From positions 4,340,001-4,404,000 of the forward strand of contig NW_027488365.1 of NCBI RefSeq assembly GCF_051014445.1: 64,000 nucleotides of DNA. Reading direction: 5' to 3'. Position numbers and translations under genes: made by a program. This DNA comes from Colletes latitarsis (Eukaryota > Arthropoda > Insecta > Hymenoptera > Colletidae). This document shows, piece after piece, positions 10,101 through 20,740 of the stretch. How positions within the stretch are numbered: position 1 is the first letter of the stretch; each line of letters begins with the position of its first letter. Below the pieces are notes generated by a model. It had not been told where the DNA came from. It saw only the letters and a list, made by a program, of their open reading frames with translations, and did no database searches.

Positions 10101-10316
10101 GATGTCTCGCTGCCGGGCGTGGTGCGCGCCATGCTCGGCAGCGAGGAGAAGTGGAGGGCCGTGGCCTCCTTCTGCGAGAACGTAATGTTGCAGAAGGAGG
10201 CCGCGGGGAGGGAGCGCGAGCTTCAGCGGCGTGCTGAAGCGCGCGCTCGTGCGGTGGCCCGAGGTCGTCGCCCGGTCGCGAGGCGTCGCGGGCGGCCGCC
10301 TCGGCGTGGCGGATGA
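7134..10316 (+). CDS. ORF2 polyprotein: APE endonuclease, reverse transcriptase, C-terminal CCHC
   Basis: This 1,060-residue protein nicks target DNA and reverse-transcribes the element RNA at the nick (target-primed reverse transcription). The N-terminal APE-type endonuclease shows the NLNH opening at residues 10-13, metal-binding Glu37 in AAEPYR, GDFNA with Asp125 and Asn127, Asp175 in SIVDVGF, and SDH at 200-202. The reverse transcriptase shows NTAPGPDG near 443, AYRPICLL near 503, FGFRGGRST near 542, catalytic Asp577 in SLDIANAF, PQGSVLGP from 634, and YADD at 665-668. A CX2CX8HX4C zinc motif lies at 956-973 (Cys956, Cys959, His968, Cys973), as in R1-clade ORF2, and the tail is strongly basic. 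All motif residues expected for activity are present and no frameshift or internal stop is seen. Translation probably depends on the UAAUG overlap with ORF1. Confidence 0.96.
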   Translation: MPPRLLLQANLNHCRAAQDLMSQVLAEWGVGLAVAAEPYRVPDHPHWVGDADGLVATVWGGGDGSPPFSLLERGRGFVAVDWGGVAVVGCYISPRSGHAAFELYLAEVAACVERYAARPVLVLGDFNAKSVAWGSPRTSVRGGILGDWAAGLDLRVLNRGSEHTCVRRYGGSIVDVGFVTPNAVRMVSGWHVVAGAETLSDHRYIRMEVSAAASASRHGRLRGTPPRRWALRRLDKDALMAAALAATWPQGAAELSSIEEEVARLGALVAGICDAAMPRVGRASPRRAVYWWSDAIAELRVATVRARRQYTRARRRQRTGDGVARARAADDLYGAYRVARVALQVAIKRAKTQAWKELLQTLDDDPWGRPYKVVLNKLRPWAPPVTEGLDPRLLEDVVNTLFPIGERGPRPPAAAAVPVEWTAELGVTQEELAAAIRRLGVRNTAPGPDGVPGRVWVLTQGVLGADLRRLFDRCLRDGRFPPSWKVARMVLLRKEGRPAESPSAYRPICLLDEVGKLFERVIAARLVEHLSRGDPGLADCQFGFRGGRSTIDAIGRVRALSEAAVSRGGVALAISLDIANAFNTLPWEEIRRGLEYHRVPPCLRAVVGDYLRGRWIEYPGRDGDMRREVYCGVPQGSVLGPLLWNIAYDSVLRAGLPDGVSTVCYADDTLVLAVGAHWGRAMRRAEEGSQRVVDRIRGMGMTVAVHKTEVIAFHSPRQDPPPPLIRVGGADIEVKPQIRYLGLILDSHWRFEKHFRCLVPRLERMVAALGRILPNLGGPAGRVRRLYVAMVQSVALYGAPVWADDLAASRRSMTMLRRVQRRMALRVVRGYRTVSHEAATVLAGMPPMDLLARSHAVMYRHRVDRRAGVGAVPGGQEPAWGDLKRQARQSVLLAWQERLALPTAGHRTVGAVRPLLKEWLDRGHGSLTYRLAQVFSGHGSFGRYLCRIGKEPTARCCHCDAEQDTADHTLEVCPAWEGERRVLVGVVGRDVSLPGVVRAMLGSEEKWRAVASFCENVMLQKEAAGRERELQRRAEARARAVARGRRPVARRRGRPPRRGG

Positions 10317-10828
10317 CCTAGGCTGGGAGGGGGGTCCTGAGGGGACCCTCCTCCCGCCAGGCGGCGCCGGGACGGACCGGTTGGGGGTAGGAGTGCCTCC
10401 CCCTACCGGTCCGACGCAAGGGGAGGCACCCTCGGCGGTCTGGTGCGGCCATGAACGCCCGGCCGCCGAGGGGTGGAAACGGGGTCGCGGGCGGTTGCGA
10501 GTTGGGGCTCGCAGCCGCCACTAAACGCGACCCCGGGACGGATAGCGGCGGGATGGAGTGGCCCCGTCCCGCCGCTATGAGGCAGTGTGTCTACTGGGGG
10601 GACCGGTCCCCCCGGGGGATGGGCGCGAAAGCGCGGGCACGGGGACGATACCGGAAGAATGCTTCGAGCGATTCCCGGTATCCTCCCAAAGCGTGCCGAA
10701 GGGTCACCGTGGGGTTTTTAGTGGGTAGGTCCCGCGCCTGTCGTTGTACGGGCGCGGGGAATCCCACACACCCCTCCCACCTCTCCCCAAGGAGGTGGGA
10801 GGGAGTCTTTCGAAGATTTTCCCCACGA

Positions 10829-10829
<1 letters not shown>
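10317..10829 (+). other. Retrotransposon 3' UTR, chain of GC-rich hairpins
   Basis: At least nine inverted repeats are packed into about 480 nt: 10325-10337 with 10343-10355 (13 bp, one G-U); 10373-10391 with 10396-10413 (interrupted); 10429-10438 with 10463-10472; 10481-10501 with 10508-10534 (two stem blocks, about 21 bp); 10542-10553 with 10567-10578 (12 bp); a perfect 18-bp palindrome at 10596-10613; GCGC-GAAA-GCGC at 10623-10634 (a GNRA-type loop); 10647-10654 with 10675-10682; 10731-10738 with 10751-10758; and 10772-10783 with 10792-10803 (12 bp). 3' UTR structures in several non-LTR elements are recognised by the RT; that role here is inferred. Confidence 0.8.

Positions 10830-10880
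<51 letters not shown>
10830..10880 (+). other. Poly(A) tail of the retrotransposon (51 A)
   Basis: An uninterrupted run of 51 A follows ...CCCCACGAC and directly precedes the right target-site duplication. Up to two of the As may belong to the duplicated target, since the left flank reads AAGTTAAG. A homopolymer of this length and purity points to a recent insertion. Its exact length is prone to sequencing and assembly error. Confidence 0.93.
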
Positions 10881-10883
<3 letters not shown>

Positions 10884-10894
10884 AAGTCTGGGAT
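10881..10894 (+). repeat. Target-site duplication, right copy (14 bp)
   Basis: GTTAAGTCTGGGAT, identical to 4859-4872, lies immediately after the A tail. It is followed by AGGTCTGGGATTTG, which completes the second 11-bp unit of the interrupted satellite monomer, so the array resumes in phase. Confidence 0.95.
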
Positions 10895-11640
10895 AGGTCT
10901 GGGATTTGACCTGATCAGACTCATACTTTCGCACACTTACAATACTCGTTGAGCAGATCCTGGGTTATTTTCTGGTTTGGATCACATAGTAATGTGGTAC
11001 CACACTGAAACAGTAGATTAAACCAGGTTTCGATCAATATTTTAGAGAATAATTCATGTTAGGTCTAGGTTAGGCCTGGGATTTTCACTCATCAGACTCA
11101 TACTTTCGCATTCTTCACATACTTGTTGTACGGATCCTGGGTTTTTTCTGGTTTGGATCACGTAGTAATGTGGGACCACACTGAAATAGTCAATTAAACC
11201 TGGTTTCGATCAATATTTTAGAGAATAATTCATGTTAGGTTTAGGTTAAGTCTGGGATTTGCTCTCATCAGGCTCATTCTTTCGCATATTTCCCGTACTT
11301 GATGGCTAGATCCTGGGCTTTTTCTGGATTGCATCACGTAGTAATGAAGTACAACACTGAAACAGTCAATTAAACCTGGTTTCCATCTATATCTTAGAGG
11401 ACAACGCAAGTTAGGTCTGGGATAGTTCTGGGATTTGCCCTCATCAGGGTCATACCTTCGCAGTTCTAACATACATGTTGACCTGATCGAGTGTTTTTTC
11501 TGCTTTGGATCACGTAGTAAAGTGGTACCACACTGAAGCAGTCCATTAAACCTGGTTTGGATCAATATTTTAGAGGATAACGCATGTTAGGTCTAGGTTA
11601 GCCCTGGGATTTTCACTCATCAGACTCATACTTTCGCATT

Positions 11641-14600
11641 CTTCACATACTTGTTGAACGGATCCTGGGTTTTTTCTGGTTTGGATCACGTAGTAATGTG
11701 GGACCACAATGAAACAATCAATTAAACCTGGTCATGATAAATATTTTAGAGGATAACGCATGTTATGTCTGGGTTAGGTCTAGGATTTGCCCTCGTCAGG
11801 CTCATACTTTCGCATATTTCTCAGACTTCATGGCTAGATCCTGGGCTATTTCTGGATTAGATCACGTAGTAATGTGGTACCACACTGAAACATTCAATTA
11901 AAGCAAGTCTTGATAAATATTTTAGAGGAAAACGCATGTTAGGTCTGGGTCAGGTCTAGAATTTGCCCTCATCAGGCTCATACTTTCGCATATTTCTCAT
12001 ACTTCATGGCTAGATCCCGGGCTATTTCTGGATTGTATCACGTAGTAACGTGGTACCACGCTGAAACAGTCAATTAAACCTGGTCTTGATAAATATTTTA
12101 GAGGATAACGCATGTTAGGTCTGGGATAGGTCTAGGATTTGCCCTCATCAGACTCATACTTTCGCACACTTCACATACACGTTGAACAGATCCTGGGTTA
12201 TTTTCTGGTTTGGATCACACAGTAATGTGGTACCACACAGAAACAGTCGATTAAACCAGGTTTCGATCAATATTTTAGAGCATAACGAAAGTTAGGTCTG
12301 GGATAGGTCTGGGATTTGCCCTCATCAGGCTCATACTTTCGCGTTTTTCACTTACTTGTTGAACTGATCCTGGGTTTTTTCTGGTTTGGATCACGTAGCA
12401 ATGTGGTACCACACTGAAACAGTCAATTAAACCTGGTCTTGATAAATATTTTAGAGGATAACGCATGTTAGGTCTGGGATAGGTCTAGGATTTGCCCTCA
12501 TCAGACTCATACTTTCGCACACTTCACATACTCGTTGAACAGATCCTGGGTTATTTTCTGGTTTGGATCACATAGTAATGTGGTACCACACTGAAACAGT
12601 CGATTAAACCTGGTTTCGATCATTATTTTAGAGGATAACGCATGTTAGGTCTAGGTAAGGCCTGGGATTTGCCCTCATCAGGGTCATACTTTCGCAGTTT
12701 TAACATACATGTTGACCTGATCGAGGGTTCTTAATGCTTTGGATCACGTAGTAAAGTGGTACCACACTGAAACAGTCAATTAAACCTGGATTCGATCAAT
12801 ATTTCAGAGGATAACGCAAGTTAGGTCTGGGATAGGTCAGGGATTCGCCCTCATCAGGCTCATACTTTCGCGTTTTTCACATACTTGTTGAACTGATCCT
12901 GGGTTTTTTCTGGTTTGGATCACGTAGTAATGTGGGACCACACTGAAACAATCAATTAAACCTGGTCATGATAAATATTTTAGAGGATAACGCATGTTAG
13001 GTCTAGGTTAGGCCGGGGATTTTCACTCATCAGACTCATACTTTCGCATTCTTCACATACTTGTTGAACGGATCCTGGGTTTTTTCTAGTTTGGATCACG
13101 TAGTAAAGTGGTACCACAACTAAAACAGTCAATTAAACCTGGTTTCGATCATTATTTTAGAGGATAACGCAAGTTAGGTCTGGGATAGGTCTGGGATAAG
13201 CCCTCATCAGACTCATACTTTCGCATTCTTCACATACTTGTTGAACGGATCCTGGGTTTTTTCTGGTTTGGATCACGTAGTAATGTGGGACCACAATGAA
13301 ACAATCAATTAAACCTGGTCATGATAAATATTTTAGAGGATAACGCATGTTATGTCTGGGTTAGGTCTAGGATTTGCCCTCGTCAGGCTCATACTTTCGC
13401 ATATTTCTCAGACTTCATGGCTAGATCCTGGGCTATTTCTGGATTAGATCACGTAGTAATGTGGTACCACACTGAAACATTCAATTAAAGCAAGTCTTGA
13501 TAAATATTTTAGAGGAAAACGCATGTTAGGTCTGGGTCAGGTCTAGAATTTGCCCTCATCAGGCTCATACTTTCGCATATTTCTCATACTTCATGGCTAG
13601 ATCCCGGGCTATTTCTGGATTGTATCACGTAGTAACGTGGTACCACGCTGAAACAGTCAATTAAACCTGGTCTTGATAAATATTTTAGAGGATAACGCAT
13701 GTTAGGTCTGGGATAGGTCTAGGATTTGCCCTCATCAGACTCATACTTTCGCACACTTCACATACACGTTGAACAGATCCTGGGTTATTTTCTGGTTTGG
13801 ATCACACAGTAATGTGGTACCACACAGAAACAGTCGATTAAACCAGGTTTCGATCAATATTTTAGAGCATAACGAAAGTTAGGTCTGGGATAGGTCTGGG
13901 ATTTGCCCTCATCAGGCTCATACTTTCGCGTTTTTCACTTACTTGTTGAACTGATCCTGGGTTTTTTCTGGTTTGGATCACGTAGCAATGTGGTACCACA
14001 CTGAAACAGTCAATTAAACCTGGTCTTGATAAATATTTTAGAGGATAACGCATGTTAGGTCTGGGATAGGTCTAGGATTTGCCCTCATCAGACTCATACT
14101 TTCGCACACTTCACATACTCGTTGAACAGATCCTGGGTTATTTTCTGGTTTGGATCACATAGTAATGTGGTACCACACTGAAACAGTCGATTAAACCTGG
14201 TTTCGATCATTATTTTAGAGGATAACGCATGTTAGGTCTAGGTAAGGCCTGGGATTTGCCCTCATCAGGGTCATACTTTCGCAGTTTTAACATACATGTT
14301 GACCTGATCGAGGGTTCTTAATGCTTTGGATCACGTAGTAAAGTGGTACCACACTGAAACAGTCAATTAAACCTGGATTCGATCAATATTTCAGAGGATA
14401 ACGCAAGTTAGGTCTGGGATAGGTCAGGGATTCGCCCTCATCAGGCTCATACTTTCGCGTTTTTCACATACTTGTTGAACTGATCCTGGGTTTTTTCTGG
14501 TTTGGATCACGTAGTAATGTGGGACCACACTGAAACAATCAATTAAACCTGGTCATGATAAATATTTTAGAGGATAACGCATGTTAGGTCTAGGTTAGGC

Positions 14601-15201
14601 CGGGGATTTTCACTCATCAGACTCATACTTTCGCATTCTTCACATACTTGTTGAACGGATCCTGGGTTTTTTCTAGTTTGGATCACGTAGTAAAGTGGTA
14701 CCACAACTAAAACAGTCAATTAAACCTGGTTTCGATCATTATTTTAGAGGATAACGCAAGTTAGGTCTGGGATAGGTCTGGGATAAGCCCTCATCAGACT
14801 CATACTTTCGCATTCTTCACATACTTGTTGAACGGATCCTGGGTTTTTTCTGGTTTGGATCACGTAGTAATGTGGGACCACAATGAAACAATCAATTAAA
14901 CCTGGTCATGATAAATATTTTAGAGGATAACGCATGTTATGTCTGGGTTAGGTCTAGGATTTGCCCTCGTCAGGCTCATACTTTCGCATATTTCTCAGAC
15001 TTCATGGCTAGATCCTGGGCTATTTCTGGATTAGATCACGTAGTAATGTGGTACCACACTGAAACATTCAATTAAAGCAAGTCTTGATAAATATTTTAGA
15101 GGAAAACGCATGTTAGGTCTGGGTCAGGTCTAGAATTTGCCCTCATCAGGCTCATACTTTCGCATATTTCTCATACTTCATGGCTAGATCCCGGGCTATT
15201 T
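11641..15201. repeat. Higher-order repeat, 1,587-bp unit (nine monomers plus 3 bp), two full copies and a partial third
   Basis: Positions 11641-13227 and 13228-14814 appear essentially identical when read side by side, including private variants (CTCAGACTTCATGG, CACAATGAAACAATC, AGAGCATAACGAAAG). A third copy starts at 14815 and follows the same sequence to about 15201. There it jumps to a different monomer type (GGATCGCATCGCG) and rejoins the unit about three monomers further on. Such identity over 1.5 kb within a family whose monomers otherwise differ visibly indicates recent tandem duplication. Confidence 0.9.
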
Positions 15202-15203
15202 CT

Positions 15204-16634
15204 GGATCGCATCGCGTAGTAATGAAGTACAACACTGAAACAGTCAATTAAACCTAGTTTCCATCAATATTTTAGAGGACAACGCATGTTAGGTCTAGGT
15301 AAGGCCTGGGATTTGCCCTCATCAGGGTCATACTTTCGCAGTTTTAACATACATGTTGACCTGATCGAGGGTTCTTAATGCTTTGGATCACGTAGTAAAG
15401 TGGTACCACACTGAAACAGTCAATTAAACCTGGATTCGATCAATATTTCAGAGGATAACGCAAGTTAGGTCTGGGATAGGTCAGGGATTCGCCCTCATCA
15501 GGCTCATACTTTCGCGTTTTTCACATACTTGTTGAACTGATCCTGGGTTTTTTCTGGTTTGGATCACGTAGTAATGTGGGACCACACTGAAACAATCAAT
15601 TAAACCTGGTCATGATAAATATTTTAGAGGATAACGCATGTTAGGTCTAGGTTAGGCCGGGGATTTTCACTCATCAGACTCATACTTTCGCATTCTTCAC
15701 ATACTTGTTGAACGGATCCTGGGTTTTTTCTAGTTTGGATCACGTAGTAAAGTGGTACCACAACTAAAACAGTCAATTAAACCTGGTTTCGATCATTATT
15801 TTAGAGGATAACGCAAGTTAGGTCTGGGATAGGTCTGGGATAAGCCCTCATCAGACTCATACTTTCGCATTCTTCACATACTTGTTGAACGGATCCTAGG
15901 TTTTTTCTGGTTTGGATCACGTAGTAATGCGGGACCACACTGAAACAATCAATTAAACCTGGTCATGATAAATATTTTAGAGGATAACGCATGTTAGGTC
16001 TGGGTTAGGTCTAGGATTTGCCCTCGTCAGGCTCATACTTTCGCATATTTCTCATACTTCATGGCTAGATCCTGGGCTATTTCTGGATTGGATCACGTAG
16101 TAATGTGGTACCACACTGAAACAGTCAATTAAACCTGGTTTTGATCAATATTTTAGAGAATAATTCATGTTATGTCTAGGTTAGGTCTGGGATTTGCTCT
16201 CATCAGGCTCATTCTTTCGCATATTTCTCATACTTGATGGCTAGATCCTGGGCTTTTTCTGGATCGCATCGCGTAGTAATGAAGTACAACTCTGAAACAG
16301 TCAATTAAACCTAGTTTCCATCAATATTTTAGAGGACAACGCATGTTAGGTCTAGGTAAGGCCTGGGATTTGCCCTCATCAGGGTCATACTTTCGCAGTT
16401 TTAACATACATGTTGACCTGATCGAGGGTTCTTAATGCTTTGGATCACGTAGTAAAGTGGTACCACACTGAAACAGTCAATTAAACCTGGATTCGATCAA
16501 TATTTCAGAGGATAACGCAAGTTAGGTCTGGGATAGGTCAGGGATTCGCCCTCATCAGGCTCATACTTTCGCGTTTTTCACATACTTGTTGAACTGATCC
16601 TGGGTTTTTTCTGGTTTGGATCACGTAGTAATGT
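15204..16634. repeat. Partial tandem duplication with 1,057-bp offset
   Basis: The segment beginning GGATCGCATCGCGTAG at 15204 recurs at 16261. The two copies run in parallel for about 370 bp, through the AGGTCAGGGATTCGCC variant, before diverging near 16634 (GTGGTACCACACAG against GTGGGACCACACTG). The offset is six monomers plus one base. Confidence 0.8.
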
Positions 16635-19409
16635 GGTACCACACAGAAACAGTCGATTAAACCCGGCATCGATCAATATTTTAGAGGACAACGCAAGTTA
16701 AGTCTGGGATAGGTCTGGGATTTGACCTCATCAGACTCATACTTTCGCACACTTCCCATACTCGTTGAACAGATCCTGGGTTATTTTCTGGTTTGGATCA
16801 CATAGTAATGTGGTACCACACTGAAACAGTAGATTAAACCAGGTTTCGATCAATATTTTAGAGAATAATTCATGTTAGATCTAGGTTAGGCCTGGGATTT
16901 TCACTCATCAGACTCATACTTTCACATTCTTCACGTACTTGTTGAACGGATCCTGGGTTTTTTCTGGTTTGGATCACGTAGTAATGTGGGACCACACTGA
17001 AACAGTCAATTAAACCTGGTTTCGGTCAATATTTTAGAGAATAATTCATGTTAGGTCTAGGTTAGGTCTGGGATTTGCTCTCAGCAGGCTCATTCTTTCG
17101 CATATCTCTCATACTTGATGGCTAGATCCTGGGCTTTTTCTGGATTGCATCACGTAGTAATGAAGTACAACACTGAAACAGTCAATTAAACCTGGTTTCC
17201 ATCAATATCTTAGAGGACAACGCAAGTTAGGTCTGGGATAGGTCTGGGATTTGCCCTCATCAGGGTCATACTTTCGCAGTTCTAACATACATGTTGACCT
17301 GATCGAGTGTTTTTTCTGCTTTGGATCACGTAGTAAAGTGGTACCACACTGAAACAGTCCATTAAACCAGGTTTGGATCAATATTTTAGAGGATAACGCA
17401 TGTTAGGTCTAGGTTAGGTCCGGGATTTTCACTCATCAGAATCATACTTTCGCATTCTTCACATACTTGTCGAACGGATCCTGGGTTTTTTCTGGTTTGG
17501 ATCACGTAGTACTGTGGGACCACACTGAAACAATCAATTAAACCTGGTCATGATAAATATTTTAGAGGATAACGCATGTTAGGTCTGGGTTAGGTCTAGG
17601 ATTTGCCCTCGTCAGGCTCATACTTTCGCATATTTCTCATACTTCATGGCTAGATCCTGGGCTATTTCTGGATTGGATCACGTAGTAATGTGGTACCACA
17701 CTGAAACAGTCAACTAAACCTGGTTTTGATCAATATTTTAGAGAATAATTCATGTTATGTCTAGGTTAGGTCTGGGATTTGCCACATCAGGGTCATACTT
17801 TCGCATTTTTCACATACTTGTTGAACAGATCCTGGGTTTTTTCTGGTTTGGATCGCGCAATAATGTGGTACCACACAGAAGCAGCCCACTGAACCTGGTT
17901 TCGATCAATATTTTAGAGGATAACGAAAGTTATGTCTAGGTTAGGCCTGGGATTTGCCCTCATCAGACTAATACTTTCGCGTTTTTCACTCACTTGTTGA
18001 ACTGATCCTGGGTTTTTTCTGGTTTGGATCACGTAGCAATGTGGTACCACACTGAAACAGTCAATTAAACCTGGTCTTGATAAATATTTTAGAGGATAAC
18101 GCATGTTAGGTCTGGGATAGGTCTAGGATTTGCCCTCATCAGACTCATACTTTCGCACACTTCACACACTCGTTGAACAGATCCTGGGTTATTTTCTGGT
18201 TTGGATCACATAGTAATGTGGTACCACACTGAAACAGTCGATTAAACCCGGTTTCGATCAATATTTGTGAGGACAACGCATGTTAGGTCTAGGTTAGGCC
18301 TGGGATTTGCCCTCATCAGGGTCATACTTTCGCAGTTTTAACATGCATGTTGACCTGATCGAGGGTTTTTTCTGCTTTGGATCACGTAGTAAAGTGGTAC
18401 CACACTAAAACAGTCAATTAAACCTTGTTTCGATCAATATTTTAGAGGATAACGCAAGTTAGGTCTGGGATAGGTCTAGGATTTGCCCTCATCAGGCTCA
18501 TTCTTTCGCATATTTCTCATACTTGATGGCTAGATCCTGGGCTTTTTCTGGATTGCATCACCTAGTATTGTGGTACCACACTGAAACAGTCGATTAAACC
18601 AGGTTTCGATCAATATTTTTGAGGATAACGCATGTTAGGTCTACGCTAGGCCTGGGATTTTCACTCATCAGACTCATACTTTCGCATTCTTCACATACTT
18701 GTTGAGCGGATCTTGGGTTTTTTCTGGCGTGGATCACGTAGTAATGTGGTACCACGCTGAAACAATCAATTAAACCTGGTCTTGATAAATATTTTAGAGG
18801 ATAACGCATGTTAGGTCTGGGTTAGGTCTAGGATTTGCCCTCATCAGGCTCATACTTTCGCTGTTCTGACATACATGTTGACCTGTTCGAGGGTTTTTTC
18901 TGCTTTGTATCACGTAGTAAAGTGGTACTACACTGAAACAGTCCACTAAACCTGGTTTGGATCAATATTTTAGTGGATAATGCATGTTAGGTCTAGGTTA
19001 GCCCTGAGATTTTCGCTCATGAGACTCATACTTTCGCATTCTTCAGATACTTGTTGAACGGATCCTGGGTTTTTTTCTGGTTTGGATCACGTAGTAGTGT
19101 GGTACCACACTGAAACTGTCCATTAAACCTGGTTTCGATCAATATTTTTGAGGATAACGCATGTTAGGTCTAGGTTAGGCCGAGGATTTTCACTCATCAG
19201 GCTCATACTTTCGCATATTTCTTATACTTCATGGATAGATCCTGGGCCATTTTCTGGTTTGGATCACATAGTAATGTGGTACCACACTGAAACAGTCGAT
19301 TAAACCAGGTTTCGATCAATATTTTTGAGGATAACGCATGTTAGGTCTAGGTTAGGCCTGGGATTTTCACTCATCAGACTCATACTTACGCATTCTTCAC
19401 ATACTTGTT

Positions 19410-20740
19410 GAACTGATCCTGGGTTTTTTCTGGTTTGGTTCACGTAGTAATCTGGTACCACACTGAAACAGTCCATTAAACCTGGTTTCGCTCAATATTT
19501 TAGAAGATAACGCATGTTAGGTATAGGTTTGGCCTGGGATTTGCCCTCATCAGGGTCATACTTTCGCAGTTTTAACATGCATGTTGACCTGATCGAGGGT
19601 TTTTTCTGCTTTGGATCATGTAGTAAAGTGGTACCACACTAAAACAGTCAATTAAACCTGGTTTCGATCAATATTTTAGAGGATTACGCAAGTTAGGTCT
19701 GGGATAGGTCTAGGATTTGCCCTCATCAGGGTGATTCTTTCGCATATTTCTCATACTTGATGGCTAGATCCTGGGCTTTTTCTGGATTGCATCACGTAGT
19801 ATTGTGGTACCACACTGAAACAGTCGATTAAACCAGGTTTCGATCAATATTTTTGAGGATAACGCATGTTAGGTCTACGCTAGGCCTGGGATTTACACTC
19901 ATCAGACTCATACTTTCGCATTCTTCACATACTTGTTGAACGGATCTTGGGTTTTTTCTGGTGTGGATCACGTAGTAATGTGGTACCACACTGAAACAAT
20001 CAATTAAACCTGGTCTTGATAAATATTTTAGAGGATAACGCATGTTAGGTCTGGGTTAGGTCTAGTATTTGCCCTCATCAGGCTCATACTTTCGCATATT
20101 TCTCATACTTCATGGCTGGATCCTGGGCTGTTTCAGGATTGTATCACGTAGTAACGTGGTACCACGCTGAAAGAGTCAATTAAACCTGGTTTCGATCAAT
20201 ATTTTAGAGGATAACGCAAGTTAGGTCTGGGATAGCCCTGAGATTTTCGCTCATCAGACTCATACTTTCGCATTCTTCAGATACTTGTTGAACGGATCCT
20301 GGGTTTTTTCTGGTATGGTTCACGTAGTAATGTGGTACCACACTGAAACAATCAATTAAACCAGGTCTTGATAAATATTTTAGATGATAACGCCTGTTAG
20401 GTCTGGGTTAGGTCTAGGATTTGCCCTCATCAGGCTCATACTTTCGCATATTTCTCATACTTCATGGCTAGATCCTGGGCTATTTCTGGATTGGATCACG
20501 TAGTAATGTGGTACCACACTGGAACAGTCAATTAAACCTGGTTTCGATCAATATTTTAGAGGACAATGCAAGTTAGGTCTGGGTTAGGTCTGGGATTTGC
20601 CCACATCAGGGTCATACTTTCGCATTTTTCACATACTTGTTGAACAGATCCTGGGGTTTTTCTGGTTTGGCTCGCGCAGTAATGTGGTACCACACTGAAA
20701 CAGCCCACTGAACCTGGTTTGGATCAATATTTTAGAGGAT
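19410..20740. repeat. Segment duplicated about 20.6 kb away (at 39966-41290)
   Basis: This stretch matches 39966-41290 at a constant offset of 20,556 bp with few substitutions. Shared variants are GTTAGGTATAGGTTTGGCC, CAGGGTGATTCTTTCGC, GGTCTACGCTAGGCC and GGGCTGTTTCAGGATTG. The alignment ends where 20733 continues with ATTTTAGAGGATAATGC and 41281 with ATTTTTGAGGATAACGC. Confidence 0.82.

Larger units (their letters stand above)
4873..10880 (+). mobile_element. Complete, apparently intact R1-clade non-LTR retrotransposon (about 6.0 kb)
   Basis: The element runs from a CCCCTCAGGGG 5' tip to a 51-nt A tail. It has a 384-nt 5' UTR, two open ORFs joined by a UAAUG overlap, and a 513-nt hairpin-rich 3' UTR. 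ORF1 has three zinc knuckles. ORF2 has an APE-type endonuclease, a reverse transcriptase with a YADD catalytic box, and a C-terminal CCHC. No RNase H domain is evident, as expected for the R1 clade rather than the I clade. It is far more GC-rich than the surrounding satellite. The perfect TSD, open frames, pure A tail and near-identity to the left copy all indicate a recent insertion. The family could be TRAS-, SART-, R1- or Waldo-like; I cannot place it to family without a phylogeny. Confidence 0.95.

Noticed and set aside
10830..10880. Processed-pseudogene or plain microsatellite interpretation of the A run
   Set aside because: It sits at the 3' end of a complete retrotransposon and directly before the matching target-site duplication, so it is the element's own tail.
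4873..10880. Assignment to ribosomal-DNA-specific R1 itself
   Set aside because: The flanks are satellite, not 28S rDNA, and the whole R1 clade shares the motifs seen. I keep the call at clade level.
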